DNA of 64,000 nt from Alteromonas stellipolaris (GCF_001562115.1 NZ_CP013926.1:3348001-3412000), one strand, 5' to 3'. Shown: positions 10,993-20,159, numbered from the stretch's first letter. The notes: generated by a model from the letters alone, not told the origin. A program made the numbers and translations.

Positions 10993-11621
10993 GCGCATTA
11001 GCAAATGATATAGCTCAGGATATACACGAAGAGCAAGCGTTAGAAAGCGGTCACAGCCACGAACATCACGAAAGCAATACGGTATTTGGCTTTTGGCTGT
11101 ACTTAATGACCGATTGTTTGTTATTCGCGTCGTTTTTCGCAACTTACGCTGTGTTGTTTATGAACACGGCCGGGGGCGTGTCTGGAAAAGACATATTCGA
11201 ACTAAACTTTGTGGCGGTTGAAACCGCCGCGCTACTGGTAAGTAGTATTACCTTCGGCTTCGCCATGATTTGTGCGCACAAGCAAAACAAACGTGGTGCA
11301 TTGGCATGGCTTGCTATTACGTGGGTGTTGGGTGCTACCTTTATAGGTATGGAAGTGTATGAATTCCATCACTTAATCGTGCATGGTAACGGCCCTCAAG
11401 AGAGCGCCTTTCTTACTGCCTTTTTCTCACTAGTAGGCTTACATGGTATTCATGTTACGTCGGGGCTTATTTGGATGACCATTTTGTTTATCGAGGTGTC
11501 GCGCAGAGGTTTACCTGAGAAAACGGTCACAAGACTAAGCTGCTTAAGCTTGTTCTGGCATTTCCTCGATATCGTATGGATTTGTGTTTTCACCGTTGTT
11601 TATTTAATGGGGGCAATGTAA
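10989..11621 (+). CDS. cyoC: cytochrome o ubiquinol oxidase subunit III
   Basis: 210 aa with five hydrophobic helices and typical subunit III motifs ([52 protein letters not shown]). The N-terminus has a His/Glu-rich tail. It overlaps cyoB by 4 nt and shares its last base with the cyoD start (TAATG). Confidence 0.95.
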   Translation: MSALANDIAQDIHEEQALESGHSHEHHESNTVFGFWLYLMTDCLLFASFFATYAVLFMNTAGGVSGKDIFELNFVAVETAALLVSSITFGFAMICAHKQNKRGALAWLAITWVLGATFIGMEVYEFHHLIVHGNGPQESAFLTAFFSLVGLHGIHVTSGLIWMTILFIEVSRRGLPEKTVTRLSCLSLFWHFLDIVWICVFTVVYLMGAM

Positions 11622-11989
11622 TGGCGCATCAAGATAAACACACCACGGCTCATGCTGAATCGGCTCATAATAACGGCGCTCACTCACAAGATCATGGCGA
11701 TGTGAAAACCTATCTAATTGGTTTTGTGCTTTCAGTGATTCTGACGGTTATCCCGTTTTGGATGGTAATGGAAGGCGACTTCTCAAAAGTGACCACCCTA
11801 TGGAGCATCGTCGCTTTTGCACTTGTACAAATTTGGGTTCATCTAAAGTACTTCCTTCACCTTAACTTTGTAACTGAAGACGGTCGAGCCAGTACCATTT
11901 CGTTTTTATTCAGCGCACTCATTATCTTCATGGTAGTAGGGTTGTCGATTTGGATTATTTACGAATCAAACGCCATGATGATGTACTAG
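11621..11989 (+). CDS. cyoD: cytochrome o ubiquinol oxidase subunit IV
   Basis: 122 aa from ATG 11621, which abuts the cyoC stop as TAATG. A His-rich soluble N-terminus is followed by three membrane helices, as in CyoD; the WVHLKYFLHLNF segment is characteristic. It is an assembly/stability subunit of the bo3 oxidase. Confidence 0.93.
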   Translation: MAHQDKHTTAHAESAHNNGAHSQDHGDVKTYLIGFVLSVILTVIPFWMVMEGDFSKVTTLWSIVAFALVQIWVHLKYFLHLNFVTEDGRASTISFLFSALIIFMVVGLSIWIIYESNAMMMY

Positions 11990-12032
11990 TGCTTCGCTAG
12001 TACTGCAGCACTGAAAAAAGGTAAACAGTAAG

Positions 12033-12917
12033 ATGAACGTTATACTTCGCCGTTATTTATCGGTGACCAAACCCGGCATTATTATGGGAAATTTAATTTC
12101 CGTAGCAGGTGGTTTCTTACTTGCCGCCCGTGGGAATGTTGACTGGCCTTTAATGGTAGCGACCTTGGTTGGCCTGTCTTTGGTAGTAGCATCAGGATGT
12201 GCAGTTAACAACTGCATAGACAGCGACATCGACACCAAAATGCAGCGAACACGTACTAGGGTGACAGTTACCGGCGAAATGTCGTTGAAAGCAGCCTTCT
12301 GGCACGGTGTCGTACTAGGGGTTGCGGGGTTCGCTTTACTGGCTTTTTACACCAATCTAACGGCAGTGTTTTTTGCTGCCTTAGGCTATGTGGTTTATGT
12401 AGGCGTATACAGCTTATACATGAAGCGCAATTCTGTGTATGGCACCCTTGTGGGTAGCTTATCAGGGGCAGTACCGCCCGTGGTAGGCTACTGTGCAGTA
12501 ACGGGTGAGTTCGATACGGCCGCTGCGATATTACTGGTTATGTTCAGCATATGGCAGATGCCCCATTCTTACGCCATTGCTATCTTTCGTTACAAAGATT
12601 ACGAAGCTGCCAATATACCAGTACTTCCCGTAGCAGAAGGCATTGCAAAAGCTAAGCAACACATTGTGTTATACATTGCGGTATATGCCATGGTAACGCT
12701 GCTGTTACCCATTAGTGGCTATACAGGTGTGGGCTTTTTGGCCGTCGCCTTTTCCACTAGCTTATGGTGGCTGATAATGGCGCTACGAGGATATCGCCGC
12801 GATATTAATATTGAAGGCTGGGCTCGCCAAGTGTTCGGGTTTTCGATTATCAATATCACGGCGCTCTCAATTGCCATGGCTGTGGATTATCACAGCAATG
12901 TTTTAAGCCTTTTTTAG
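12033..12917 (+). CDS. cyoE: protoheme IX farnesyltransferase (heme O synthase)
   Basis: 294 aa UbiA-family prenyltransferase with about nine helices. The Asp-rich [18 protein letters not shown] motif binds the farnesyl diphosphate-magnesium complex, and the second conserved loop is [14 protein letters not shown]. It farnesylates heme B to heme O for the CyoB active site. A 43-nt gap separates it from cyoD in the same operon. Confidence 0.95.
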   Translation: MNVILRRYLSVTKPGIIMGNLISVAGGFLLAARGNVDWPLMVATLVGLSLVVASGCAVNNCIDSDIDTKMQRTRTRVTVTGEMSLKAAFWHGVVLGVAGFALLAFYTNLTAVFFAALGYVVYVGVYSLYMKRNSVYGTLVGSLSGAVPPVVGYCAVTGEFDTAAAILLVMFSIWQMPHSYAIAIFRYKDYEAANIPVLPVAEGIAKAKQHIVLYIAVYAMVTLLLPISGYTGVGFLAVAFSTSLWWLIMALRGYRRDINIEGWARQVFGFSIINITALSIAMAVDYHSNVLSLF

Positions 12918-12946
12918 TTAAACTTTTTTACGTATCGATGTAGGTG

Positions 12947-13255
12947 CTAGCTCGCTTCTATGGGAGAGAGGTGGCGAATTTCAGGTGCTGTTGCCAAAAT
13001 GGTTTCATACAGTGCAAATACCGACTTGGTATATTCTTGCGCGTAATGAAAATCTAAGTCGGCCTGGCGTTTAAAGTGTTCAACCAAAATATATTGGCCA
13101 TTTTCTCTATCTTCAAAAACATCAAAACGAATACACCCTGGTTCACCTCTAGTGGGGATGAGAAGGCGTTGTAGTGCCTCGATTCCCTTTTCATAGTAGC
13201 GCGGCTGTGGTTGAATAATGGCAACAATATGCACCGGTTTGTCGGCTTTTGTCAT
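12947..13255 (-). CDS. putative quinol monooxygenase, ABM domain
   Basis: 102 aa antibiotic-biosynthesis-monooxygenase fold. Typical pattern: GEPGCIRFDVFEDRENGQYILVEHFKRQADLDFHYAQ. YgiN-like family members are small cofactor-free dimers acting on quinols or related aromatics. The gene starts inside the last codons of the DUF2798 gene (ATGA overlap at 13252-13255), so the two form an operon, divergent from a LysR regulator. Confidence 0.8.
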   Translation of the reverse strand: MTKADKPVHIVAIIQPQPRYYEKGIEALQRLLIPTRGEPGCIRFDVFEDRENGQYILVEHFKRQADLDFHYAQEYTKSVFALYETILATAPEIRHLSPIEAS

Positions 13256-13467
13256 GAATTTGATCCTATGATTTTTTGGGTTAATAATTTAATTGGCTTA
13301 GCAAGGCCATACGCAGCCACAAAGGCCATAGGGTAAGCCTTAATGAATGCTATTGACCAATCTGAGAAAAACGTATCTGTGATCCCTAAATTAATAAATG
13401 TCACCCAACCGGACATCAGTCCTGACAGACAACATGAAAACAGCGCAGTAAAGATTATTCTTTCCAT
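13252..13467 (-). CDS. DUF2798 small membrane protein
   Basis: 71 aa with two predicted helices (residues about 4-26 and 40-58) and the DUF2798-like core SGWVTFINLG...FIKAYPMAFVAAYGLA. ATG 13467 is preceded by GGAGGATT, a strong ribosome binding site. Function unknown. It is co-transcribed with the ABM gene and faces a LysR regulator across 87 bp. A second, longer DUF2798 gene with a MarR regulator sits at 52953. Confidence 0.75.
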   Translation of the reverse strand: MERIIFTALFSCCLSGLMSGWVTFINLGITDTFFSDWSIAFIKAYPMAFVAAYGLAKPIKLLTQKIIGSNS

Positions 13468-13554
13468 CCAATCCTCCTTTGAGCGATGTTAGTGTATACA
13501 TGTGTCGCTTGGTGAGAATAAACGAAATGGAAACCTTAGATTGCAGGAAATGAT
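13468..13554. promoter_or_regulatory. divergent promoter region, LysR / DUF2798-ABM
   Basis: An 87-bp gap between divergent genes, the usual place for LysR autoregulation and target control. It contains an 8-bp palindrome TGTATACA at 13493-13500. No precise operator could be assigned. Confidence 0.45.
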
Positions 13555-14457
13555 GTGCTAGATGACTTAACGCTTTTTATCGAAGTAATCCAAAGAGGCA
13601 GTTTCGCTAAAACGGCGGAAGATTTGCGTATATCTCCCTCAGCATTATCAAAACGTATCGCAAAACTTGAAATGCGATTTGGTGCCCCTTTACTGTCTCG
13701 TTCGTCTAGGGGCGTGGTATTAACTGCATTCGGTAAAATGATATACGATGATGTTGCCGATGTTATTTTACGCGTAAAACAAAAGGTGCAAGCATACGAC
13801 AGCACACAACTTAATATGCTTAGTGTGTTATGCCCACAAAATTTGGTAGCCGGCCCATTATTTACGCCATTCAGTGAATTTCAATTTGCTCACCCAACAT
13901 TACAACTGCGCATAGAGCCTAACAACCGCAACGTATTAACGAGTCAAAAGCAATTTGATATCGCGTTTCGGGTAGGAGAACAGCAAGATTCTTCATTAAT
14001 ACAGAGAAGAATGGGCAGTGTTTCCGTTCACATTGTTGGAAGGAATAATAAACTCAATACATCTCATCTTTTTGTACCCTACACCATCAAACAAATTCCC
14101 AACGCTGAGCAGTTTACTAATTTATCCGACACGTATGATAATGTGCATTTCGTGGGTGATATTACGCTAGCGAGACAGTTTGTAGCGTCAGGGAATGGGG
14201 CTGCACTGTTACCCAGCACTGAGATTCAGATACTCATAGATGATAAAACGCCTGATTTGCAGTTTCATAGTGAGCAGTTATTTGCTCGCCCCATCTATGC
14301 ATTGTGGCCTAATTCATCTAGCCCAAGTATTCAAGCGGCTGAATTAATTGAAAACGTTCATCGCTACTGTAGTGCCACTCCATCGTTGTGCGGCGAGGCC
14401 TTGTCTACACCAAATGAAATTGACTATGCATACCTGAATCGCGAAGGGAAACAATAG
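13555..14457 (+). CDS. LysR family transcriptional regulator
   Basis: 300 aa from GTG 13555, preceded by AGGAAATGAT; a TAG at 13537 leaves no other normal start. The N-terminal winged HTH reads FAKTAEDLRISPSALSKRIAKLEMRFGAPLLSRSSRGVVLT, followed by a periplasmic-binding-like effector domain. It is divergent from the DUF2798-ABM operon, its probable target. Its 3' end overlaps the convergent DUF1330 gene by 53 nt. Confidence 0.88.
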   Translation: MLDDLTLFIEVIQRGSFAKTAEDLRISPSALSKRIAKLEMRFGAPLLSRSSRGVVLTAFGKMIYDDVADVILRVKQKVQAYDSTQLNMLSVLCPQNLVAGPLFTPFSEFQFAHPTLQLRIEPNNRNVLTSQKQFDIAFRVGEQQDSSLIQRRMGSVSVHIVGRNNKLNTSHLFVPYTIKQIPNAEQFTNLSDTYDNVHFVGDITLARQFVASGNGAALLPSTEIQILIDDKTPDLQFHSEQLFARPIYALWPNSSSPSIQAAELIENVHRYCSATPSLCGEALSTPNEIDYAYLNREGKQ

Positions 14458-14680
14458 CCTGATACGCCGCACTGTTGTACCACGCCTTTGCGCTTTCTTT
14501 GTCAGGAAACGCAATGACAGCTTTCATCGGATGCTCAGACTCACCATGTAATACCTCTATGTGACCTTTGGCAATAAATTCACCGCTAAACGGCTTTAAT
14601 GTTTCGGCAGCTAAAGCGCTATATTCAGCTATGACGGTTTTGTTTACTGGGGTTAGGTCAACGACAACTAAACTTTGCAT
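14405..14680 (-). CDS. DUF1330 family protein
   Basis: 91 aa ferredoxin-like dimeric alpha/beta barrel type protein: KGHIEVLHGESEHPMKAVIAFPDKESAKAWYNSAAYQAIVSLR is characteristic of DUF1330. It is related in fold to the ABM protein nearby. It is divergent from the LysR gene starting at 14800, which probably controls it, and its end overlaps the upstream LysR gene by 53 nt in antisense. Function unknown. Confidence 0.78.
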   Translation of the reverse strand: MQSLVVVDLTPVNKTVIAEYSALAAETLKPFSGEFIAKGHIEVLHGESEHPMKAVIAFPDKESAKAWYNSAAYQAIVSLRDSGMHSQFHLV

Positions 14681-14799
14681 CTTTTGGTTCCTTATTAATG
14701 ACTATTTAATAACTGCGTTTCATCTGTTTTCGTTGACTCAAGATAAACCCGTAATGCATATTGAACAATACACACTATTTGAACACTTTGTTTAATATT

Positions 14800-15702
14800 A
14801 TGAACACCGTTAAAATGGCCCCGTTATTACTTATTTTTGTTGAAGTTGCGCACAAGCGATCGTTTACATTAGCCGCTAAAAAGCTAGGATTGAGCAAGTC
14901 GGCGATTAGCCAACAAATTACAAAATTAGAAAGTGAAATAGGGCAACAGCTCCTTATACGCAACACCCGTGGCGTAATTCTGACTGCCGTTGGCGAGAAG
15001 CTACTTGCACGCAGTGAGCTCCTTAGTGAGCAGATAGATCTCACCGTTCTAGAATTGGACAACGCAAAAAGCTACCCCAGTGGCTTATTTAAAGTATCGG
15101 TTCCCCCTTTTTTCGAAAAAGACATTGTTGTCCCTGCATTGAGACAGCTATGTATAGAATTTCCAAAGCTTAATCCACAATTATTAGTAACAGGTAGATG
15201 GCAAGATTTAATAGAGAATAAGTTGGATGCCGCCATCTTCGGCGGCAACATCAAAGATTGTGATTATCGAGCGCTGTCAATTGGTAAAGTGTCAGAAATA
15301 TTTTGTGCTTCGCCTCGATACATAAAGCAGCACGGCAATATAAACAACATAGAAAAATTGCCAAATCACAAATTTATCGCCACCGAATGGCAACATGACA
15401 CGCTACATTTATTTGATAATAACCATGCCAATGAAGCGCTAATTGACGTGAAGCATTATGCAAAAACCAACACCCCCACCACGGCCTTAGAAATGGTACT
15501 AAATGACATGGGCGTGGCTTTACTTCCTGAGTTTCTAGTTCACTCTCTTTTAGCCGAAGAGCAGATTAAAAGGGTGATACCAAGCGTTCGAGGAAAAGCG
15601 TGGCATTTTTATTTTCTTCACCACTATAAGGGAGAGAAGCCACTTCATGTGACACGTTTTTATCAACTTTTTAAACACTATTTTACTAAAGTAAATAATT
15701 AA
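14800..15702 (+). CDS. LysR family transcriptional regulator
   Basis: 300 aa from ATG 14800. A TTG at 14761 would add 13 residues ahead of the HTH and seems less likely. HTH: FTLAAKKLGLSKSAISQQITKLESEIGQQLLIRNTRGVILT; then a substrate-binding domain. It is divergent from the DUF1330 gene (120-bp gap). It is one of two LysR genes within 2 kb, which suggests paired small regulatory cassettes. Confidence 0.85.
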   Translation: MNTVKMAPLLLIFVEVAHKRSFTLAAKKLGLSKSAISQQITKLESEIGQQLLIRNTRGVILTAVGEKLLARSELLSEQIDLTVLELDNAKSYPSGLFKVSVPPFFEKDIVVPALRQLCIEFPKLNPQLLVTGRWQDLIENKLDAAIFGGNIKDCDYRALSIGKVSEIFCASPRYIKQHGNINNIEKLPNHKFIATEWQHDTLHLFDNNHANEALIDVKHYAKTNTPTTALEMVLNDMGVALLPEFLVHSLLAEEQIKRVIPSVRGKAWHFYFLHHYKGEKPLHVTRFYQLFKHYFTKVNN

Positions 15703-15756
15703 GCTTATTTGCTAAGTATGTGCGATCAATGAGTGGGACATGTTGAACATTTAAAG

Positions 15757-15794
15757 TATATGGCAGCGGAAAGTTCTACACCCGCTGCCATATA
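15757..15794. terminator. bidirectional hairpin between convergent genes
   Basis: A perfect 13-bp inverted repeat TATATGGCAGCGG / CCGCTGCCATATA with a 12-nt loop lies between the convergent LysR (ends 15702) and SDR (ends 15831) genes. It has no strong U-tract, so terminator function is likely from position rather than certain. Confidence 0.65.
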
Positions 15795-15830
15795 TACCGT
15801 GAAATTACACATATTAAGCTTGTAAGTCGT

Positions 15831-16523
15831 CTACGACGTTGGCATAACGTACACTTCCCGTACGCATGCCGAATCATTAGCTGAAAGGGCAAACAACACC
15901 GATTTGGCAATATCTTCAGGTTGTAGTTTGTCTTCTTTGGGCTCATCGAAAAATGGTGTATTAACCATACCAGGGCAAATAGTGGTGCATCTACCGCCCC
16001 ACTCTTTCATTTCTTCCGCTAAGTTTTGCCCAAAGCCATAAGCAAACCATTTACTTGCGCCATATACAGAACCTTTTAGCGCAATGCGTCCTGCTACCGA
16101 ACTGGTTAATATAAAGTGTCCTTTAGTTTGTTTAAGTAAAGGCAATGCTAGTTTAGCAGTGTATAAAAGCCCGTTTATATTGGCGCCCAGCATGCTTTGC
16201 CATTCTGCAACGTCGCCATTTTCGATACCAGCGCTTTTGGCTCCTGTACCCGCATTCGCAAATACACCATCTACCTGGCCGTAATGTTTATTGACTTTAC
16301 TGAACGCCTTTTCTAAATCATCGAAATCGCTCACATCGGCAGTAACTGCGAATGCATTTCCATCGCCAAGCTCTGCCACTAGGTCGTTAAGCTTGTCTTC
16401 GCTTCGAGCAATTAAGGCAACTTTATTGCCTTCATCTACCAACGCTTGCGCAGTCGCTTTGCCAATCCCGCTTGATGCGCCGGTAATTACAATAACCTTT
16501 GAATCTGTTTTCTGATTCGACAT
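15831..16523 (-). CDS. SDR family oxidoreductase
   Basis: 230 aa classical SDR: TGASSGIG (14-21), ANAG (89-92), Ser142, and Y154-x3-K158 (YGASK). The basic residue after beta-2 (ARSEDK) suggests NADPH preference. Starts at ATG 16523 with AGGAGTTGGA upstream. It lies 73 nt downstream of a DJ-1/PfpI gene on the same strand, probably co-transcribed. Substrate unknown; the context suggests reactive-carbonyl handling. Confidence 0.87.
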   Translation of the reverse strand: MSNQKTDSKVIVITGASSGIGKATAQALVDEGNKVALIARSEDKLNDLVAELGDGNAFAVTADVSDFDDLEKAFSKVNKHYGQVDGVFANAGTGAKSAGIENGDVAEWQSMLGANINGLLYTAKLALPLLKQTKGHFILTSSVAGRIALKGSVYGASKWFAYGFGQNLAEEMKEWGGRCTTICPGMVNTPFFDEPKEDKLQPEDIAKSVLFALSANDSACVREVYVMPTS

Positions 16524-16596
16524 TCCAACTCCTATCCAATCTATTTATTTACCCATCTAAATCTTTGCTAGTAAGTGCGTATCTCACCTACAAATC

Positions 16597-17148
16597 TTAA
16601 GCAATGAGCTGACTAATCTTCTCTACGAAAGCAGGAATATCATCAGGGTTTCGACTGGTAACGAGTTTGCCATCTTGTACAACTTGTTCATCTTTCCATG
16701 TTGCGCCCGCATTTATTAAATCGGTTTTAATACTTGGGAAAGAGGTAACCGTGCTATCTTCTGCCAGTTCAGATTCAACAAGTAACCAAGGCCCATGGCA
16801 GATAGCGGCAAGGGCTTTTATACGAGGCTCAGCGTGCGCTTGCTTTATAAATGCAACTGCGTCGCTATTGGTACGTAAAATATCAGGGTTAATTTGACCG
16901 CCTGGCAATACCAGCGCATCGTAATCGCTTGGCGCTACCGAAGAAACTTGGGCATCTACCGATATCTGTTTACCCCAATTGCCTTCATTCCACGCAGTGA
17001 TACTGCTTTGATCGTCAATTGATAGTATCTCTACTGTCGCCCCCTGCTCTGTAAGCATATCTCTTGGCTGCACAAGCTCACTTTGCTCAAAACCATCGGT
17101 AGCTAAAATTGCGATTTTTTTGCCTTCTAAATTTTGTTGGTTACTCAT
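16597..17148 (-). CDS. DJ-1/PfpI family protein (type 1 glutamine amidotransferase-like)
   Basis: 183 aa with the nucleophile elbow ALAAICHGPW (Cys117, His118), an acidic DGFEQSELV segment (Glu22) and LPGGQINPD, the typical catalytic set of PfpI/YhbO-type proteins. These act in carbonyl or glycation stress as glyoxalase III or deglycase-like enzymes, or as proteases in older annotations. ATG 17148 has AGGAGCTTC upstream. Upstream of the SDR on the same strand. Confidence 0.85.
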   Translation of the reverse strand: MSNQQNLEGKKIAILATDGFEQSELVQPRDMLTEQGATVEILSIDDQSSITAWNEGNWGKQISVDAQVSSVAPSDYDALVLPGGQINPDILRTNSDAVAFIKQAHAEPRIKALAAICHGPWLLVESELAEDSTVTSFPSIKTDLINAGATWKDEQVVQDGKLVTSRNPDDIPAFVEKISQLIA

Positions 17149-17372
17149 AATGAAGCTCCTATTTCATATTCAACATTGTTGCCATTTTCTATTCAGGTGT
17201 CTGCGTAATGCAAAGCTGAAAAGTGAAGATTACTGGTGCGTATGCTTTTCTAAGCTGGCAACTCGGATAACTAACTTGTTTGTGTGGCTTTAAGACTGCA
17301 ATAACCAAACCACTGCCATAAAAACCTTAAGCATCTGTTTATATTTAATTTTCTCTAATACATGAAAAGTTA

Positions 17373-17394
17373 AGGTGCTTTGGCCAGCACCTTG
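17373..17394 (-). terminator. hairpin after glutaredoxin-MauE gene
   Basis: An 8-bp stem AAGGTGCT / AGCACCTT with a 6-nt loop lies 53 nt after the stop of the minus-strand fusion gene, followed by a short T-containing tail (AACTTTTC). A weak intrinsic terminator. Confidence 0.55.
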
Positions 17395-17446
17395 AGCGTG
17401 CGACTTTTTCAGTACTTATGAAGGTTTTACATGAGGATGAACCCTG

Positions 17447-18181
17447 CTACATGTAGAAGAACATCAACAGAGCACCAGCTATCATAAACAGATTTTCAGT
17501 TAGCGATACAAAGCCCAATGGCACATTACTGTCGCCACCTACACATGCACACTTTAGCTCCCGCTTGTCGATATACACCGCTTTAATAACTGAAACTGCT
17601 CCTACCGTGCCGATAAACAGAGAAAACGGCGCCACTAGCAATGCGGGCAATTGAGCCACCATTGCTATACCCGCAAAAGCCTCGATAAACGGATAGATAT
17701 AACCGTAGCGAACCCATCGCATGGCGAGTAAATCGTAGGTGATAAATGAATTGGTAAAACTGAATAAATCTTTAAGTTTTTGTACTGCTAGTAACGTCAT
17801 TGAAAACGCAATAAATAACATTAAAGTACGCAGTGAGAAATACGCACTCGCTACAGCATATTGAGATGCTAAAGCTAATAACGCTGCAACAGAGAATATG
17901 GCTATTACTGGGGTGTAAGTTGTACCGGTTTGGCCTGCCTCGCCTTTTCCAAAATACGTACGCAACTCATCGTACCCACCTATCCTCTCGTTGTTTATAA
18001 AAGCTTGTGGCGTAGTTTTTACATCGTGCTTAGTTTTAAACGCATCGGTTTCTTCTCTGGAAGTAAGCGGTCGATCGTCTATCTCATAGCCTTCTCTTTC
18101 GAGCAAATCTTTCGATCGTAAGCCAAATGGGCAAATATGATTGTCGGTGACCATTCTGTAAAGGATTGCCGTTTTACTCAT
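17447..18181 (-). CDS. glutaredoxin-like domain fused to MauE/DoxX-like membrane domain
   Basis: 244 aa. Residues 1-80 resemble a glutaredoxin (ILYRMVTDNHICPFG, TTPQAFINNERIGGYDEL), but the active site is C17-P-F-G, so the second cysteine of CPxC is missing; the TTP cis-proline loop is retained. Residues ~90-244 form four to five membrane helices like MauE, with a CxC pair at 211/213 (CACVGG) just before the last helix. The fusion suggests a membrane redox relay passing electrons between the soluble thiol and the membrane cysteines. Start ATG 18181 with GGGGAGAAAC upstream. Confidence 0.78.
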   Translation of the reverse strand: MSKTAILYRMVTDNHICPFGLRSKDLLEREGYEIDDRPLTSREETDAFKTKHDVKTTPQAFINNERIGGYDELRTYFGKGEAGQTGTTYTPVIAIFSVAALLALASQYAVASAYFSLRTLMLFIAFSMTLLAVQKLKDLFSFTNSFITYDLLAMRWVRYGYIYPFIEAFAGIAMVAQLPALLVAPFSLFIGTVGAVSVIKAVYIDKRELKCACVGGDSNVPLGFVSLTENLFMIAGALLMFFYM

Positions 18182-18620
18182 GTTTCTCCCCTTTTTTCAT
18201 CTTTGCTAATAGTGTTGGAACGATTGCATAAAACTCGCTAATAGCATCTTTTGCTAACGTTGCAGTGCAGTACTCTCAGCGAGTTGCTTGACAGTATGTG
18301 GTGATATGTAGTGATATTTACCATCGCTGTGAATGACGGCCGATGGTTGCGAAGCTTCACAAAAGCCAATTCAAATAAGCTCCATAAGAAACACTTACTT
18401 GATAGCATCCCTAAGCCTGTAAATTGCTCACACTTTAACCGCTCAATACGTCAACAGATAGGTAGTTACAATATTCGTACCGACTACACCGCGCACCACC
18501 GAATTGGTCGGTATAAGCGCAAAATTACTCTTCTATCCACGTTTAACTCACCTAAAAATAAACACAGAATTAACATTTGCGTTACCATTCAATTACAGAT
18601 GGTTGAAAGGGAAGAACGAC
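18182..18620. promoter_or_regulatory. 439-bp divergent intergenic region with a TACCGAC/GTCGGTA dyad
   Basis: No gene is supportable here. It separates the minus-strand redox fusion gene from the plus-strand monooxygenase remnant. A dyad ACCGA-N5-TCGGT lies at 18498-18512, and TACCGAC at 18478-18484 pairs with GTCGGTA at 18507-18513. This TetR-like arrangement would suit control of the monooxygenase/hydrolase pair. Operator function is inferred only. Confidence 0.35.
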
Positions 18621-19398
18621 ATGGCGTCAGTGCAACATGATGATATACCGCATTTTGATGTACTCATTATTGGTGCAGGGCTTTCGGGTATTGGCACCGC
18701 TTGTCATATTAAAAATACATTCCCCAAAAAATCTATCACACTACTAGAACGGCGAGAAACACTGGGTGGAACCTGGGATTTATTCAAATACCCAGGTATT
18801 CGCTCAGACTCTGACATGCTTACATTTGGCTACAACTTTCGCCCTTGGAACAAATTACATACGTTGGCCGATGGGCCTGCAATTAAACAATATATTTCTG
18901 ATACTGCAGATGAATTTGGGGTAACAGAGAAAATTCAATTTGGCGTTAAAACGATAAGTGCTAATTGGGATAATGAAATAAGATGCTGGACGGTTATAGC
19001 GCTTCACGATAAATCGGGTGAGAAACGCAAGTACACCTGTGGGTATTACATAAGCTGCACCGGCTACTACAATCAAGATGCGGGATATTTGCCGGTTATT
19101 TAAGTACATGCAAGACAAGGAGTTCGAGGTAGCCGTACCTGAAGATCATGATAATTGCGCACTCGATGACGGTATCATGGATTCTTTGCAAGCCGGCTAC
19201 GTGCAAAGAGGCAAACACCAACTCCCCCGCCAAGGTACTAAATACCCTTGGAAAGTCACTATGCACTACGGAAAAGACAGAAAAATGTTACTAGACGACC
19301 CCATCGAGGACGCTGCTTTGAATTTCTTTAAAAAAGAAAACAGTACGTATAAAGCCGCTCCCTTAAACAACATAACAACAAAAGAGGCATCAGCATGA
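18621..19398 (+). pseudogene. flavin-containing / Baeyer-Villiger-type monooxygenase with internal deletion
   Basis: ATG 18621 has AGGGAAG upstream and starts a normal FAD-monooxygenase N-terminus: GxGxxG at 18-23 (IIGAGLSGIG), ERRETLGGTWDLFKYPGIRSDSDM, and CTGYYNQDAGYLP. The frame then ends at 19103. The true C-terminus (LFKYMQDKEF, DSLQAGYVQRGKHQLPRQGTKYP, HYGKDRKMLLDDPIED) resumes in another frame from about 19090 to 19398. Family proteins are near 500 aa, so roughly 250-300 residues, including the NADPH-binding domain, have been lost at the joint. The product should be inactive. The last codons still overlap the hydrolase start (ATGA). Confidence 0.85.
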
Positions 19399-20108
19399 CC
19401 TTCGTTTTTTTACACGGCTCTGGTTGCACAAGTAACGTGTGGGAACATCAAGTTTCGTTTTTCAACAATAGCTTGGCGCTTAATTTTCCAGGCCACCCTG
19501 AAGGGGAAGCATTGCGCGATGTGAAATCTATTGCGAAGTGGGTACTTAACACCGTTGAACAACACGATTTAACAGACGTGGTAGTCGTGGGCCATTCTTT
19601 GGGAAGTGCTGTTGCCATGCAAGCTGCTCTGCTTGCTTTAAGCAACTCAACGACATTTGATGCCAATAGACTTAAAGCACTGGTGCTCATTGGGGCTGGC
19701 GCGAAATTAAAAGTAATGCCTCAACTGCTTACTTCGCTATCCACGCTTATAGAAGAAGGCGGAGAATTTCCCGATTACCTGCTGGCTTCAAACCAACAAC
19801 TGCAAGAGCCTTTAAGAACCCAAGTGAATACGGCAATTATTAACAACGGTGTAGCGGTTATGTTGAACGACTTTACTGCTTGTGACCATTTCGACGCTAT
19901 GCAAGAGATAGGCAGCATTAATTTGCCTGTACAACTCATTGTGGGTGATAAAGACATTATGACCCCCGTTAAGTACTCTGAATACTTACTCGCGCAACTG
20001 CCTAATGCCCAATTAGAGATTGTAGAAGCCGGCACCCACATGGTGTTTGCCGAACAATATGAAAAAGTGAATGCATGCATTCAACGTTTTGTTGATAGGT
20101 TAATCTAA
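19395..20108 (+). CDS. alpha/beta hydrolase
   Basis: 237 aa. N-terminal oxyanion region FLHGSGCTSNVWEHQ, nucleophile elbow GHSLGS (Ser68), acid in GDKDIMTPV and His in GTHMVF complete a catalytic triad. It starts at ATG 19395 inside the stop of the broken monooxygenase (ATGA), a pairing typical of Baeyer-Villiger monooxygenase plus esterase operons. Followed by a strong terminator. The gene looks intact although its partner is broken. Confidence 0.85.
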   Translation: MTFVFLHGSGCTSNVWEHQVSFFNNSLALNFPGHPEGEALRDVKSIAKWVLNTVEQHDLTDVVVVGHSLGSAVAMQAALLALSNSTTFDANRLKALVLIGAGAKLKVMPQLLTSLSTLIEEGGEFPDYLLASNQQLQEPLRTQVNTAIINNGVAVMLNDFTACDHFDAMQEIGSINLPVQLIVGDKDIMTPVKYSEYLLAQLPNAQLEIVEAGTHMVFAEQYEKVNACIQRFVDRLI

Positions 20109-20133
20109 GCAGTAATACGGTAAAAGCAAAAAA

Positions 20134-20159
20134 GGCGTTACCCTCACACAGGTAACGCC
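20134..20159 (+). terminator. intrinsic terminator after alpha/beta hydrolase
   Basis: A 9-bp GC-rich stem GGCGTTACC / GGTAACGCC with an 8-nt loop, followed by TTTTT; preceded by an A-run, so it can also work for the opposite strand (the DUF885 gene ends at 20262). Confidence 0.9.

Noticed and set aside
18311..18640. 109-codon frame upstream of the broken monooxygenase
   Set aside because: No family features, no ribosome site, crosses the promoter region and start of the monooxygenase.
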